Shown: positions 1-5,321 of the stretch, one piece after another
Position numbering within the stretch: position 1 is the first letter of the stretch
Layout: each line of letters starts with the position of its first letter
Source: Clostridia bacterium
GTDB taxonomy: Bacteria; Bacillota_A; Clostridia; Oscillospirales; SIG627
Direction: 5' to 3'
Length of the DNA: 5,474 bases
Assembly (NCBI GenBank): GCA_017508505.1
Contig: JAFVYT010000081.1
Coordinates: forward strand, 1 to 5,474
Made by a program: the position numbers and the translations under genes
Notes under the pieces: generated by a model
What the model was told of the DNA's origin: nothing
The model's database searches: none
What the model saw: the letters and a program-made list of their open reading frames with translations, nothing else

Positions 1-159
1 ACCTACGAGCTGTTTCAGATCATCGGACGGCGGCGCGGCTTTTTGATGAGCGGCGGCGTGGTCAATGAAGAGCGTCTTTCCGCGCAACTGTTAGAGGAGT
101 TTCGCGGGGGCGTCATCGGACGTATTACCTTAGAGGAGCCGAAGGAAAGTGGACTTTAA
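1..159 (+). CDS. rbgA: RbgA/YlqF ribosome biogenesis GTPase, C-terminal end (5' partial)
   Basis: This is the last 52 codons of a gene that enters from the left edge and stops at TAA 157-159. The visible peptide has the ending typical of RbgA/YlqF: an IGRRRG stretch, then a GG, a helix ending in LLEEFRGG, and a terminal GRITLEEP. In this family the C-terminal domain follows a circularly permuted GTPase domain, which is not in the window. RbgA is a cytoplasmic GTPase that acts late in assembly of the 50S ribosomal subunit. rnhB begins 11 bases before this stop codon, and rbgA-rnhB adjacency is common in Firmicutes, which supports the call. The identification rests on the short tail plus synteny, so the family is fairly sure but the integrity of the rest of the gene is unknown. 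Confidence 0.82.
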   Translation, partial: TYELFQIIGRRRGFLMSGGVVNEERLSAQLLEEFRGGVIGRITLEEPKESGL

Positions 160-748
160 CTTTGAGATGACCCTGATCCCAAAGGGGTGCCGCACGGTCT
201 GCGGGCTGGACGAGGCGGGACGGGGCCCCTTGGCGGGGCCTGTATTTGCAGGTGCCGTCATTTTGCCCGCAGGGTACGTACCCGAGGGGCTGAACGATTC
301 CAAGAAGCTTTCCGAAAAGAAGCGGGAGGCTCTCTTTGAGGAGATCACAAAAAACGCCGTGGCTTGGGGCTTTGGCACCGCCTCCCCCGAGGAGATCGAC
401 GAGATCAACATTTTAAACGCAAGCATGCTTGCGATGCGCCGTGCGGTAGATGCTCTCTCCGTCGAGCCCGACTTTCTTCTGGTGGACGGAAACGTGGTAC
501 GGGGCTTTTCTCAGCCGGCCGTAGCCGTGATCAAGGGAGATGCCAAGAGTCCCAGCATTGCCGCCGCCTCCATCATTGCCAAGGTCCTGCGAGATCGGGC
601 CTGTCTGGAGATGGACCGTGCCTATCCCGAATACGGCTTTGCCAAGCACAAGGGATATCCCACCAAAGCACATTTTGAGGCGGTGGAGCGCTACGGGGCC
701 TCCCCCATTCACCGAAAAAGCTTTCTGAAAAAGAGAGGTCTCGCGTGA
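149..748 (+). CDS. rnhB: Ribonuclease HII
   Basis: RNase HII hydrolyses the RNA strand of RNA-DNA hybrids and cuts 5' of single ribonucleotides misincorporated in DNA, starting ribonucleotide excision repair in the cytoplasm. The 199-residue product is close to the 198 of the E. coli enzyme. The four expected catalytic carboxylates are present: D21 and E22 in [13 protein letters not shown]113 in LLVDGN, and D131 in [14 protein letters not shown]. The GRG junction-recognition motif is at 24-26, [11 protein letters not shown] at 49-59, and a conserved [11 protein letters not shown] block at 162-172. The start is taken as GTG 149 because AGAGGAG (132-138) lies 10 bases upstream. An in-frame ATG at 167 is an alternative that would shorten the protein by six residues without touching the fold. 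The gene overlaps the end of rbgA by 11 bases and shares a GTGA junction with yraN. Confidence 0.96.
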   Translation: MDFNFEMTLIPKGCRTVCGLDEAGRGPLAGPVFAGAVILPAGYVPEGLNDSKKLSEKKREALFEEITKNAVAWGFGTASPEEIDEINILNASMLAMRRAVDALSVEPDFLLVDGNVVRGFSQPAVAVIKGDAKSPSIAAASIIAKVLRDRACLEMDRAYPEYGFAKHKGYPTKAHFEAVERYGASPIHRKSFLKKRGLA

Positions 749-1125
749 CGAACAAGGAGTTTGGTGCACGGGGGGAATATCTGGCAAGGCTCTTCCTTGA
801 GAAAAAGGGCTACCTTTTCATTCGCGCGGGCTTTACCACAAAATACGGTGAGATCGACCTTATCATGCAGGAAAACGACGAACTGGTTTTCGTAGAGGTG
901 AAGACCCGAACCGCCGAGAGCGAAGCGCGCTTCGGCCGCGGGGCGGAGAAAATCGACCGTGAAAAACGAGATCACATCCGAAAGGCCGCACGAATCTTTA
1001 TGCTTCAGGAGCCGCGACTGACAAGAGGACTGCTCCCCCGCTTTGATGCGGTGGAGCTGGTTTTGGAAAAAGAGGGCTCTGATCGGGTCGGCGTACGGCA
1101 CACGCCCTTTGCCTTTGAGGCATAA
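745..1125 (+). CDS. yraN: YraN family (UPF0102) putative nuclease-fold protein
   Basis: The 126-residue product belongs to the YraN/UPF0102 family, which has a restriction-endonuclease-like fold and is often encoded beside rnhB. The diagnostic residues are E11 in the N-terminal GARGE helix, the GEIDLI strand at 35-40 with D38, and VFVEVKTR at 48-55 with E51 and K53. This is the D-(E/x)xK pattern expected for a metal-dependent nuclease site. The cellular substrate of the family is not well established; a DNA repair or recombination role is usually presumed. The GTG start at 745 overlaps the rnhB stop codon (GTGA), with AGAGAGG at 732-738 six bases upstream, so translational coupling is likely. 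The gene ends directly at a hairpin terminator, making it the last gene of the rbgA-rnhB-yraN unit. Confidence 0.93.
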   Translation: MTNKEFGARGEYLARLFLEKKGYLFIRAGFTTKYGEIDLIMQENDELVFVEVKTRTAESEARFGRGAEKIDREKRDHIRKAARIFMLQEPRLTRGLLPRFDAVELVLEKEGSDRVGVRHTPFAFEA

Positions 1126-1126
1126 G

Positions 1127-1156
1127 AAAAGCGCCCCGAAGGGCGCTTCTTTTATC
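1127..1156. terminator. Bidirectional Rho-independent terminator between yraN and the DUF1540 gene
   Basis: A perfect 8-bp stem, AAGCGCCC (1129-1136) with GGGCGCTT (1141-1148), closes a CGAA loop. The arms can extend outward past one mismatch. On the plus strand the stem is followed by CTTTTAT. On the minus strand it is followed by TTCTTATG, which extends the T-run of the stem. The yraN stop codon (1123-1125) and the minus-strand DUF1540 stop codon (1152-1154) flank it on either side, so one hairpin can end both convergent transcripts. Confidence 0.85.
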
Positions 1157-1340
1157 GGTTTCTGGGGCGAAACGTACCGCAGATGGTATCGATCCCCGAG
1201 CTGGCGTAGCTGGGACCGATGCTAACCTGACGGGCGGTGCAGTAGGAGCTCATATCGTTGTAAACGCAGTTTTTCACGTTACAGCGAATCCCCCTGATGT
1301 GCTCCGGTACCGAAGACGAATCCAGCGTGATTCCTTCCAT
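1152..1340 (-). CDS. Small DUF1540 cysteine-motif protein
   Basis: The 62-residue product carries one DUF1540 domain at about residues 18-60. Four cysteines at 20, 25, 34 and 54 sit in the expected setting (IRCNVKNCVY, then YCTA, then the GPSYASS turn, then ICGTFRP). The pattern is likely to bind a metal such as zinc, but that is inference; the family has no established function. It is small, probably cytosolic, with no signal peptide or membrane segment. The first 17 residues are not part of the conserved domain. The ATG start is supported by AAAGGAG on the minus strand (complement of 1349-1355), 8 bases upstream. It is a single-gene unit, convergent with yraN and divergent from the phosphoesterase gene. 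A possible sigma-G-like promoter lies upstream. DUF1540 proteins are typical of Clostridia and Bacilli. Confidence 0.88.
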   Translation of the reverse strand: MEGITLDSSSVPEHIRGIRCNVKNCVYNDMSSYCTARQVSIGPSYASSGIDTICGTFRPRNR

Positions 1341-1370
1341 TGACCGCTCTCCTTTCTCTTTTTTTCTAGT
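1340..1370 (+). promoter_or_regulatory. Weak candidate sigma-A promoter of the phosphoesterase gene
   Basis: TTGACC (1340-1345) matches five of six bases of the sigma-A -35 box. TCTAGT (1365-1370), 19 bases downstream, matches four of six bases of the -10 box. A transcript starting near 1377 would keep the ribosome binding site at 1397-1403. The better-looking TATACG at 1391-1396 is too close to the start codon to serve as a -10 box, because transcription would begin inside the ribosome binding site. The spacing and the poor -10 make this tentative. Confidence 0.2.
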
Positions 1371-1395
1371 GTGGTCCGGTTTTGTGATTTTATAC
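1367..1395 (-). promoter_or_regulatory. Possible sigma-G-like promoter of the DUF1540 gene
   Basis: Read on the minus strand, GTATA (complement of 1391-1395) is followed after 17 bases by CACACTA (complement of 1367-1373). The Bacillus sigma-G pattern is roughly GHATR, about 18 bases, then CATNHTA. The first element fits fully and the second has one mismatch. Transcription would start near 1360, leaving a leader of about 20 bases that still holds the ribosome binding site. A TATAAA on the same strand (complement of 1389-1394) could instead be a sigma-A -10 box, but no good -35 box is placed for it. This is a weak call based on short motifs. Confidence 0.3.
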
Positions 1396-1396
1396 G

Positions 1397-1403
1397 AAAG
1401 GAG
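1397..1403 (+). promoter_or_regulatory. Ribosome binding site that fixes the phosphoesterase start
   Basis: AAAGGAG lies 9 bases before ATG 1413. An upstream in-frame GTG at 1371 would add 14 residues that do not resemble the family and would place this strong site inside the coding region. The ATG at 1413 is therefore the better start. Confidence 0.85.
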
Positions 1404-1412
1404 CCAAAGGCT

Positions 1413-2129
1413 ATGGCTTTATTTACCCTGGCAGACCTGCACCTTTCCCTATCCGGGGAAAAGCCTATGGACGTCTTTGGAGGCAATTGGGCGGATTTTG
1501 AGGTGCGTCTCAAGGAAAACTGGGAGCGGGTCGTCTCCGAAGAGGATACCGTCGTGGTGCCGGGAGATATTTCCTGGGCAATGGACTTAAAGGAAGCGGT
1601 AGAGGATTTCGCCTTCATCCATTCCCTCCCCGGTGAAAAGATCCTGATGAAGGGAAATCACGACTATTGGTGGCCCTCCAAGGCAAAGCTTTCGGCCTTT
1701 TTGGAGGAGAACGGCTTTCACTCCATTCGCTTTTTGCAGAATGAGGCGATCCCGGCCCAAGGGAAGATCCTTTGCGGGTCAAGGGGCTGGATGTGTGAGG
1801 ACAGGATGACCGAGCAGGATGAAAAGGTCCTGCGCAGGGAGGCTCTGCGCTTCGGGATGTCCCTGGAGGCGGGAGCAAAACTGCAATGGGAATTAAAAGA
1901 GGCGGGGGAGGACGCGGAAATCATTTGCTTTTCCCACTACCCCATCATTACGTCGGCCTGCCGTTATAATCCCATTTTATCCGTATTAAAGGAATACGGC
2001 GTCAAGCGCGTATATTACGGACATTTGCACAACTGGGGCACAAAGCCCCTTTTCGAATATGAGGAAGGAATTCGATTTACCTTGGTTTCCTCGGATTACC
2101 GCAGCTTTACCCCCTTTCTCATTGATTGA
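1413..2129 (+). CDS. Calcineurin-like metallophosphoesterase (predicted phosphohydrolase)
   Basis: The 238-residue product has the full set of metal-binding motifs of the calcineurin-like phosphoesterase superfamily: D8 and H10 (ADLH), D52 (PGDISWA), N82 and H83 (KGNHDYWW), H175 (SHYP), and H204 and H206 (YGHLH). It should therefore be an active two-metal phosphoesterase in the cytosol. No signal peptide or membrane segment is seen. The GDISWAMDL and GNHDYWWPSK wording resembles the predicted phosphohydrolase group common in Clostridia (COG1768 by recollection). The substrate is unknown, and neither the fold nor the context tells whether it is a nucleotide, phospholipid or phosphoprotein. It sits alone between a divergent promoter region and its own terminator, just before spoIIIA, so it is probably transcribed separately from the sporulation operon. 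Confidence 0.93.
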   Translation: MALFTLADLHLSLSGEKPMDVFGGNWADFEVRLKENWERVVSEEDTVVVPGDISWAMDLKEAVEDFAFIHSLPGEKILMKGNHDYWWPSKAKLSAFLEENGFHSIRFLQNEAIPAQGKILCGSRGWMCEDRMTEQDEKVLRREALRFGMSLEAGAKLQWELKEAGEDAEIICFSHYPIITSACRYNPILSVLKEYGVKRVYYGHLHNWGTKPLFEYEEGIRFTLVSSDYRSFTPFLID

Positions 2130-2156
2130 AGAAGCCCTCTCGGGGCTTCTTTTTTT
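2130..2156 (+). terminator. Rho-independent terminator after the phosphoesterase gene
   Basis: The stem AGAAGCCC (2130-2137) pairs with GGGCTTCT (2143-2150) around a TCTCG loop. A run of seven T follows (2150-2156). It begins one base after the stop codon and separates the phosphoesterase gene from spoIIIA. The next promoter's -35 region begins immediately at the end of the T-run. Confidence 0.92.
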
Positions 2157-2186
2157 GTTCTATTTTTCCCTCCTCCTTCATAGAGT
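2157..2186 (+). promoter_or_regulatory. Predicted sigma-E promoter of the spoIIIA operon
   Basis: GTTCTATT (2157-2164) matches six of eight positions of the sigma-E -35 pattern GTCATATT. After 14 bases, CATAGAGT (2179-2186) matches the -10 pattern CATACANT with one mismatch at a fixed position. A 14-base spacer is normal for sigma-E promoters. Transcription would begin near 2193, giving a leader of about 23 bases that holds the GGAAAGGA site (2199-2206) nine bases before the spoIIIAA ATG. In B. subtilis spoIIIA is transcribed by sigma-E in the mother cell, so motif, place and biology agree. No convincing SpoIIID site was seen. Confidence 0.72.
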
Positions 2187-2215
2187 AAACCAAGGAACGG
2201 AAAGGAAGAAAAAGC

Positions 2216-3121
2216 ATGGGACTGATGGAGCATTGGATGCATTTTCCCCCGAGGATCAGAAACGCCTTGGCACGGTTTCGGGATTGGGACGGGATCTGTG
2301 AGATTCGCCTGAGACGGGATCGGCCGCTTTCTCTGACCCATTTTCGGGGGAATCTTTTTTTGGATGAAAAGGGGCGAGTATGCGGAGTGGAGCAAGGACT
2401 TCGCACCGACGCAAGGGAAATCCGAAGCTACGTAGCCGCCTTTTGCAGCGGGTGCGTTTATCGCTACTTTGATACACTCAAGGATGGCTTTCTGGTGGAT
2501 GAGGAGGGGTATCGCCTCGGCGTCTGCATCCGTAAGAAGGATCAGAGCTCCTTTCTCCCTGAGGTATTTGAAGGGGCGAGCCTTCGAATACCAAGGGCTG
2601 TGCCGGGAGCGGCAAAGCCGTTTTTGAATGCCTTTCCCTCCCCGAGCCTCTCCTCGACGCTGATCCTCTCTCCTCCCGGAGAGGGAAAGACCACCCTTCT
2701 GCGGGATCTGGCGATCAGCCTCTCACGCGGGGAGAACGGCCACGCCCCGCTTCGCACCTGCGTGGTGGATTCGGGACAGGAAATCTTCCCCTCCTCTCTT
2801 TCTGCCAAGGCGGGCGGTCTTTGCGATCTCCTCTCGGGGTACTGTAAGGGAGAGGGGATCCGTATGGCGACCCGACTCCTCTCCCCCGAGGTGATCCTTT
2901 GCGACGAAATCGGCGGTAAGGAGGAGGCAGAGGCCATCCTCGGAGCGGCGGGAGGGGGCGTCATGTTTTTTGCAACGGCTCACGCGGCAAGCTTTCGACA
3001 GGCACGTGCCCGACCCTTTCTGCGTCTTCTTTTGGAGACGGAGGTCTTTTCGTATCTGGCACTTTTAAGGCGAATCCCCGGAGAACGGTACCGCTCCGGC
3101 ATCGAGTTTGAGGCGGTATGA
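2216..3121 (+). CDS. spoIIIAA: Stage III sporulation protein AA, secretion-type ATPase
   Basis: SpoIIIAA is a cytosolic mother-cell ATPase related to type II/IV secretion ATPases and is thought to power or assemble the SpoIIIA-SpoIIQ channel. The 301-residue product is close to the 307 of B. subtilis. An N-terminal domain (about 1-120) precedes the P-loop domain. Walker A is SPPGEGKTTLLRD (152-164, K158, T159), Walker B is VILCDEIGG (226-234, D230, E231), and a FATAHA segment lies at 252-257. Two motifs look atypical from memory of the family: the first Walker A glycine is serine (S152), and the usual DERSEI motif reads DSGQEI (185-190). The catalytic lysine and Walker B acidic pair remain, so activity is likely. 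ATG 2216 is supported by GGAAAGGA at 2199-2206. The stop overlaps the spoIIIAB start (ATGA). Confidence 0.93.
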   Translation: MGLMEHWMHFPPRIRNALARFRDWDGICEIRLRRDRPLSLTHFRGNLFLDEKGRVCGVEQGLRTDAREIRSYVAAFCSGCVYRYFDTLKDGFLVDEEGYRLGVCIRKKDQSSFLPEVFEGASLRIPRAVPGAAKPFLNAFPSPSLSSTLILSPPGEGKTTLLRDLAISLSRGENGHAPLRTCVVDSGQEIFPSSLSAKAGGLCDLLSGYCKGEGIRMATRLLSPEVILCDEIGGKEEAEAILGAAGGGVMFFATAHAASFRQARARPFLRLLLETEVFSYLALLRRIPGERYRSGIEFEAV

Positions 3122-3621
3122 CAAGGCTCTTGGGAATCGGGCTTGTGGGAATCCTGCCCGTTTTGATCGGAGAATGGCGCAGAAGGCAGTATTTGGATAT
3201 TGGAAAATGGCTTTTGGGGCGGATCGACTTTCTGGAGCATCTGACCTTTCGCATCCGCGTCTTTGGTGACGCCCAAGGTGAGATCCTGCGCGCCTTCTCG
3301 GGAAAGGAACGCCGCCTTCAGGCCTTTCTCGACACGTATGCCCGAGAGCTGGAGCGGGACCCCTGTGGAGCCCTGCACCGAGCCATTGCGGCGGATCTGG
3401 AGGAATGCGGCGCCTCGGATGCCGTTTCCGAGGCATATTTGGCCTTTGGGGAGCGATTCGGAATGCAGTCAAGGGAAAGTCAGGTCAAGGACTGCGAGCG
3501 AATTCTGGCCCTTTTTCGGCACACGGAGGAGGAAGGGCGAAAAAAACGGGAGTCGGGAGCCGCCACTGCCCGTGTTACGGGGCTCGTCGCCGGGGCGGGC
3601 ATTTTCATTTTACTGATTTGA
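3118..3621 (+). CDS. spoIIIAB: Stage III sporulation protein AB, GspF-like membrane protein
   Basis: The 167-residue product matches SpoIIIAB in length (171 in B. subtilis), position and layout. It has an N-terminal membrane segment at about 4-19, a charged, mostly helical soluble middle, and a C-terminal membrane segment at about 151-167. The family signature near the end of the soluble part reads GERFGMQSRESQ (111-122), a form of the usual GxxLGxxDxxxQ with phenylalanine for leucine and serine for aspartate. The soluble part of this family resembles the cytoplasmic domain of the GspF platform proteins of type II secretion, and a role in anchoring or receiving the SpoIIIAA ATPase is inferred from that. 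The start codon overlaps the spoIIIAA stop by ATGA, with a modest GAGG site just before it, suggesting coupled translation. Confidence 0.92.
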   Translation: MTRLLGIGLVGILPVLIGEWRRRQYLDIGKWLLGRIDFLEHLTFRIRVFGDAQGEILRAFSGKERRLQAFLDTYARELERDPCGALHRAIAADLEECGASDAVSEAYLAFGERFGMQSRESQVKDCERILALFRHTEEEGRKKRESGAATARVTGLVAGAGIFILLI

Positions 3622-3633
3622 TCGGAGAAGGAT

Positions 3634-3828
3634 ATGGACGTTACGCTCTTAATCAAGATCGCAGGGGTCGGGATGCTGGTTGGGGTTCTGTGCCAGGTTT
3701 TAAAAAACAACGGCAAGGACGAGCAGGCCACCTACGTAACCTTGGCGGGAATTCTGATCGTGCTGCTCGTTTTGGTGGGAGAGATCTCCCGCTTGATCGA
3801 GACGGTGCGGGATGCCTTCGGCTTGTGA
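3634..3828 (+). CDS. spoIIIAC: Stage III sporulation protein AC, small membrane protein
   Basis: The 64-residue product (68 in B. subtilis) has two membrane segments, at about 5-23 and 35-54. The short loop between them is polar and carries the family-typical KNNGKDEQATYVTLAG (24-39). The end, ETVRDAFGL, also fits SpoIIIAC. It is a mother-cell integral membrane component of the SpoIIIA complex; its individual role is not well defined. GGAG at 3624-3627 lies six bases before ATG 3634, and the gap from spoIIIAB is only 12 bases. The stop codon TGA shares its last base with the spoIIIAD ATG. Confidence 0.93.
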   Translation: MDVTLLIKIAGVGMLVGVLCQVLKNNGKDEQATYVTLAGILIVLLVLVGEISRLIETVRDAFGL

Positions 3829-4208
3829 TGAACGTCGCCTCCGTCTGCCTATTCGGACTCTTCGCCGCGATCCTCGTGGCCGTGACGGCTCCCCTTGCTC
3901 CAAAATACCGCGGGCTCATTCTTATGGGAGCGGGATGCGTGCTTCTCCTTGTATTCCTGCGGGAGGTGCTGCCAATCCTGAACGTCTTTCGGGATATGGC
4001 GGAACGGGCGGAACTGGAGAGCATTCTGACTCCGCTGTTAAAGGGACTCGGAATCACCCTGCTCTCGGGCTTTTGTGCCTCCTTTTGCCGAGACCTTGGA
4101 GAGGAGAGCCTTGCGGGACGGGTGGAGCTCTGTGGAAAGGCTTCCCTCCTAACCCTTTCCCTGCCTCTTTTGGAGAGAATTTTGGCTCTTATGGAGGAGG
4201 TGCTTTAG
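3828..4208 (+). CDS. spoIIIAD: Stage III sporulation protein AD, membrane protein
   Basis: The 126-residue product (about 133 in B. subtilis) has membrane segments at about 3-22 and 29-50 and a hydrophobic C-terminal part from about 68 onward. The family core is clear: LLKGLGITLLSGFCASFCRD (70-89), followed by GEESLAGRVELCGKA (91-105) with the conserved CRDxGE and VELxGK elements, then SLPLLERIL. SpoIIIAD is a mother-cell membrane component of the SpoIIIA complex, related in sequence to SpoIIIAC. ATG 3828 overlaps the spoIIIAC stop by one base (TGATG). The neighbouring in-frame GTG at 3825 (GTGA overlap) is an equally positioned alternative and changes only one residue. The open frame runs upstream to 3405, but that part lies inside spoIIIAB and spoIIIAC and is not coding in this frame. 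Confidence 0.93.
   Translation: MNVASVCLFGLFAAILVAVTAPLAPKYRGLILMGAGCVLLLVFLREVLPILNVFRDMAERAELESILTPLLKGLGITLLSGFCASFCRDLGEESLAGRVELCGKASLLTLSLPLLERILALMEEVL
4193..4200 (+). promoter_or_regulatory. Strong ribosome binding site of spoIIIAE inside the end of spoIIIAD
   Basis: GGAGGAGG lies eight bases before ATG 4209 and overlaps the last codons of spoIIIAD (MEE). It is the strongest Shine-Dalgarno match in the operon. It implies that spoIIIAE can be translated efficiently even though its start directly abuts the spoIIIAD stop codon. Confidence 0.8.
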
Positions 4209-5321
4209 ATGAAAAGAATTCTGCGTGTGCTTCTCTTTATCCTTCTCTCCGCGGCTCTTTTCTTTCTTCCGGTTCATGCTGCCCAAGAGGATGCACTGCG
4301 GGAGTTTTCGGGCGTGGAGGACCTGGATGCACTTCTCCCCGAGGGAATCGAGAAAAGCGACATTGACTCCTTTCTGGAGGATCCCTCCCCCTCTTCGACC
4401 ATAAAGCAGGTCGGAGACGGAATCCTGGATGCCGTAAGCTTTGGCCTGGGGAAGAGTCTCGGTCTGTTTACGGGGCTTTTGGTGCTCGTTTTGGCGTCGG
4501 TGCTCTTCGACCGATTTCGGAAAAGCTTTGGGGACGGGGTGCAGAGCGCCTTCGACCTGTTCTTTCTGTTAACGGCAGCAATTTTTTCCTTTTCCCATCT
4601 CAGTGTCGCCTTTCAGATGACAAGCAAAGCCGTTCAGGCTTTGAATACCTTCACCTTGGGCCTTCTTCCTGTGACCACGGTGCTCCTTACCCTTTCGGGG
4701 GCGGTGGAGTCAGCGGCTCTGCAAAGCGCCTATACCGGCTTTGTGGTTCAAGCAATCGGTGCTTTCGTGTCCTCTACCCTGCTCCCCCTGATTCGCACCT
4801 TATTTTGCTTTAGCTTTCTGGAGGGGATGGAGGAAAAGGGGGTTGGGGGAATCCTTTCCTTTTTTCACAAGACAGGAAAGCGTATCCTCGTCTTCTTCTT
4901 TTCTACCGTTTCAGCCATCCTGGCGATCAAGAACGTTTTTGCCACGGCCAAGGACTCCCTCGCGCTTCGCTCGGTTCGCTTTGCGGCAGGAAGCTTCGTT
5001 CCCATCGTAGGAGGAGCCTTGGGAGAAAGCAGTCGGAATCTTTCCGCCGCCTTTACCCTCATCAAGGGGGAGTGCGGCGGAATCGCCCTCGGGGTGATTC
5101 TGTATCTGCTTCTCCGTCCGATCCTCACCCTTGCCATTCAAAAGGCCTTTCTTGCTCTTGCATCGGGGGTGGGTGAGATGCTGGAAGAAAGCCGCTGTCG
5201 GCGATTTCTGACCGCCTTGGCAAAGGTTCTGGATCTGATGATGGCACTTCTCATTGCCCAAGGGGCTTTTCTGATCTTTGCCATCGTGCTGTTTTTGAAA
5301 ACGAAGGGAGGTCTCGGATGA
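4209..5321 (+). CDS. spoIIIAE: Stage III sporulation protein AE, polytopic membrane protein
   Basis: The 370-residue product is somewhat shorter than the roughly 399 of B. subtilis but has the family layout. A signal peptide covers about 1-24 (KR, hydrophobic core, then VHA before AQE). An acidic segment outside the membrane (about 25-65) follows. About seven membrane segments then lie near 83-100, 114-134, 146-164, 179-200, 226-244, 290-312 and 344-363. The best family mark is LRSVRFAAGSFVPIVGGALG (253-272), corresponding to the conserved FIPVVGG region. SpoIIIAE is the largest membrane component and is usually seen as the permease-like core of the SpoIIIA channel in the mother-cell membrane. 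It abuts spoIIIAD with no gap and overlaps spoIIIAF by ATGA, so it is part of one coupled unit. Confidence 0.94.
   Translation: MKRILRVLLFILLSAALFFLPVHAAQEDALREFSGVEDLDALLPEGIEKSDIDSFLEDPSPSSTIKQVGDGILDAVSFGLGKSLGLFTGLLVLVLASVLFDRFRKSFGDGVQSAFDLFFLLTAAIFSFSHLSVAFQMTSKAVQALNTFTLGLLPVTTVLLTLSGAVESAALQSAYTGFVVQAIGAFVSSTLLPLIRTLFCFSFLEGMEEKGVGGILSFFHKTGKRILVFFFSTVSAILAIKNVFATAKDSLALRSVRFAAGSFVPIVGGALGESSRNLSAAFTLIKGECGGIALGVILYLLLRPILTLAIQKAFLALASGVGEMLEESRCRRFLTALAKVLDLMMALLIAQGAFLIFAIVLFLKTKGGLG

Noticed and set aside
413..787. Minus-strand 124-residue open frame across rnhB
   Set aside because: It is antisense to a fully convincing RNase HII and the start of yraN, with no recognisable motif or ribosome site. 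It is a product of GC-rich codon use.
1391..1396. TATACG as a -10 box for the phosphoesterase gene
   Set aside because: The start of transcription would fall inside or after the ribosome binding site at 1397-1403, leaving no usable leader.
1371..1412. GTG start at 1371 for the phosphoesterase
   Set aside because: It would add 14 unrelated residues and bury the strong AAAGGAG site. ATG 1413 has that site at proper spacing and gives the normal family N-terminus.
1274..1618. Minus-strand 114-residue open frame spanning the DUF1540 start and the phosphoesterase
   Set aside because: It overlaps two supported genes in other frames, and its peptide is serine/arginine-rich low-information sequence.
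2157..2215. Riboswitch or attenuator before spoIIIAA
   Set aside because: The gap after the terminator is only 59 bases and is explained by the promoter and ribosome binding site. No further stem-loop was seen.
2542..2964. Minus-strand 140-residue open frame in spoIIIAA
   Set aside because: It is antisense to the Walker A and Walker B coding region. The proline/arginine/serine-rich composition is typical of a shadow frame.
3405..3827. Long upstream extension of the spoIIIAD reading frame (267-residue version)
   Set aside because: The extension lies out of frame inside spoIIIAB and spoIIIAC, both clearly coding, and its peptide is arginine/glycine-rich without family likeness. SpoIIIAD homology starts at 3828.
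3653..4057. Minus-strand 134-residue open frame over spoIIIAC and spoIIIAD
   Set aside because: It is antisense to two conserved membrane protein genes. The arginine/proline/serine-rich peptide has no recognisable domain.
3812..4366. Plus-strand 184-residue open frame across spoIIIAD and spoIIIAE
   Set aside because: It is out of frame with two well-supported genes, starts within spoIIIAC and ends inside spoIIIAE, and shows no family likeness.
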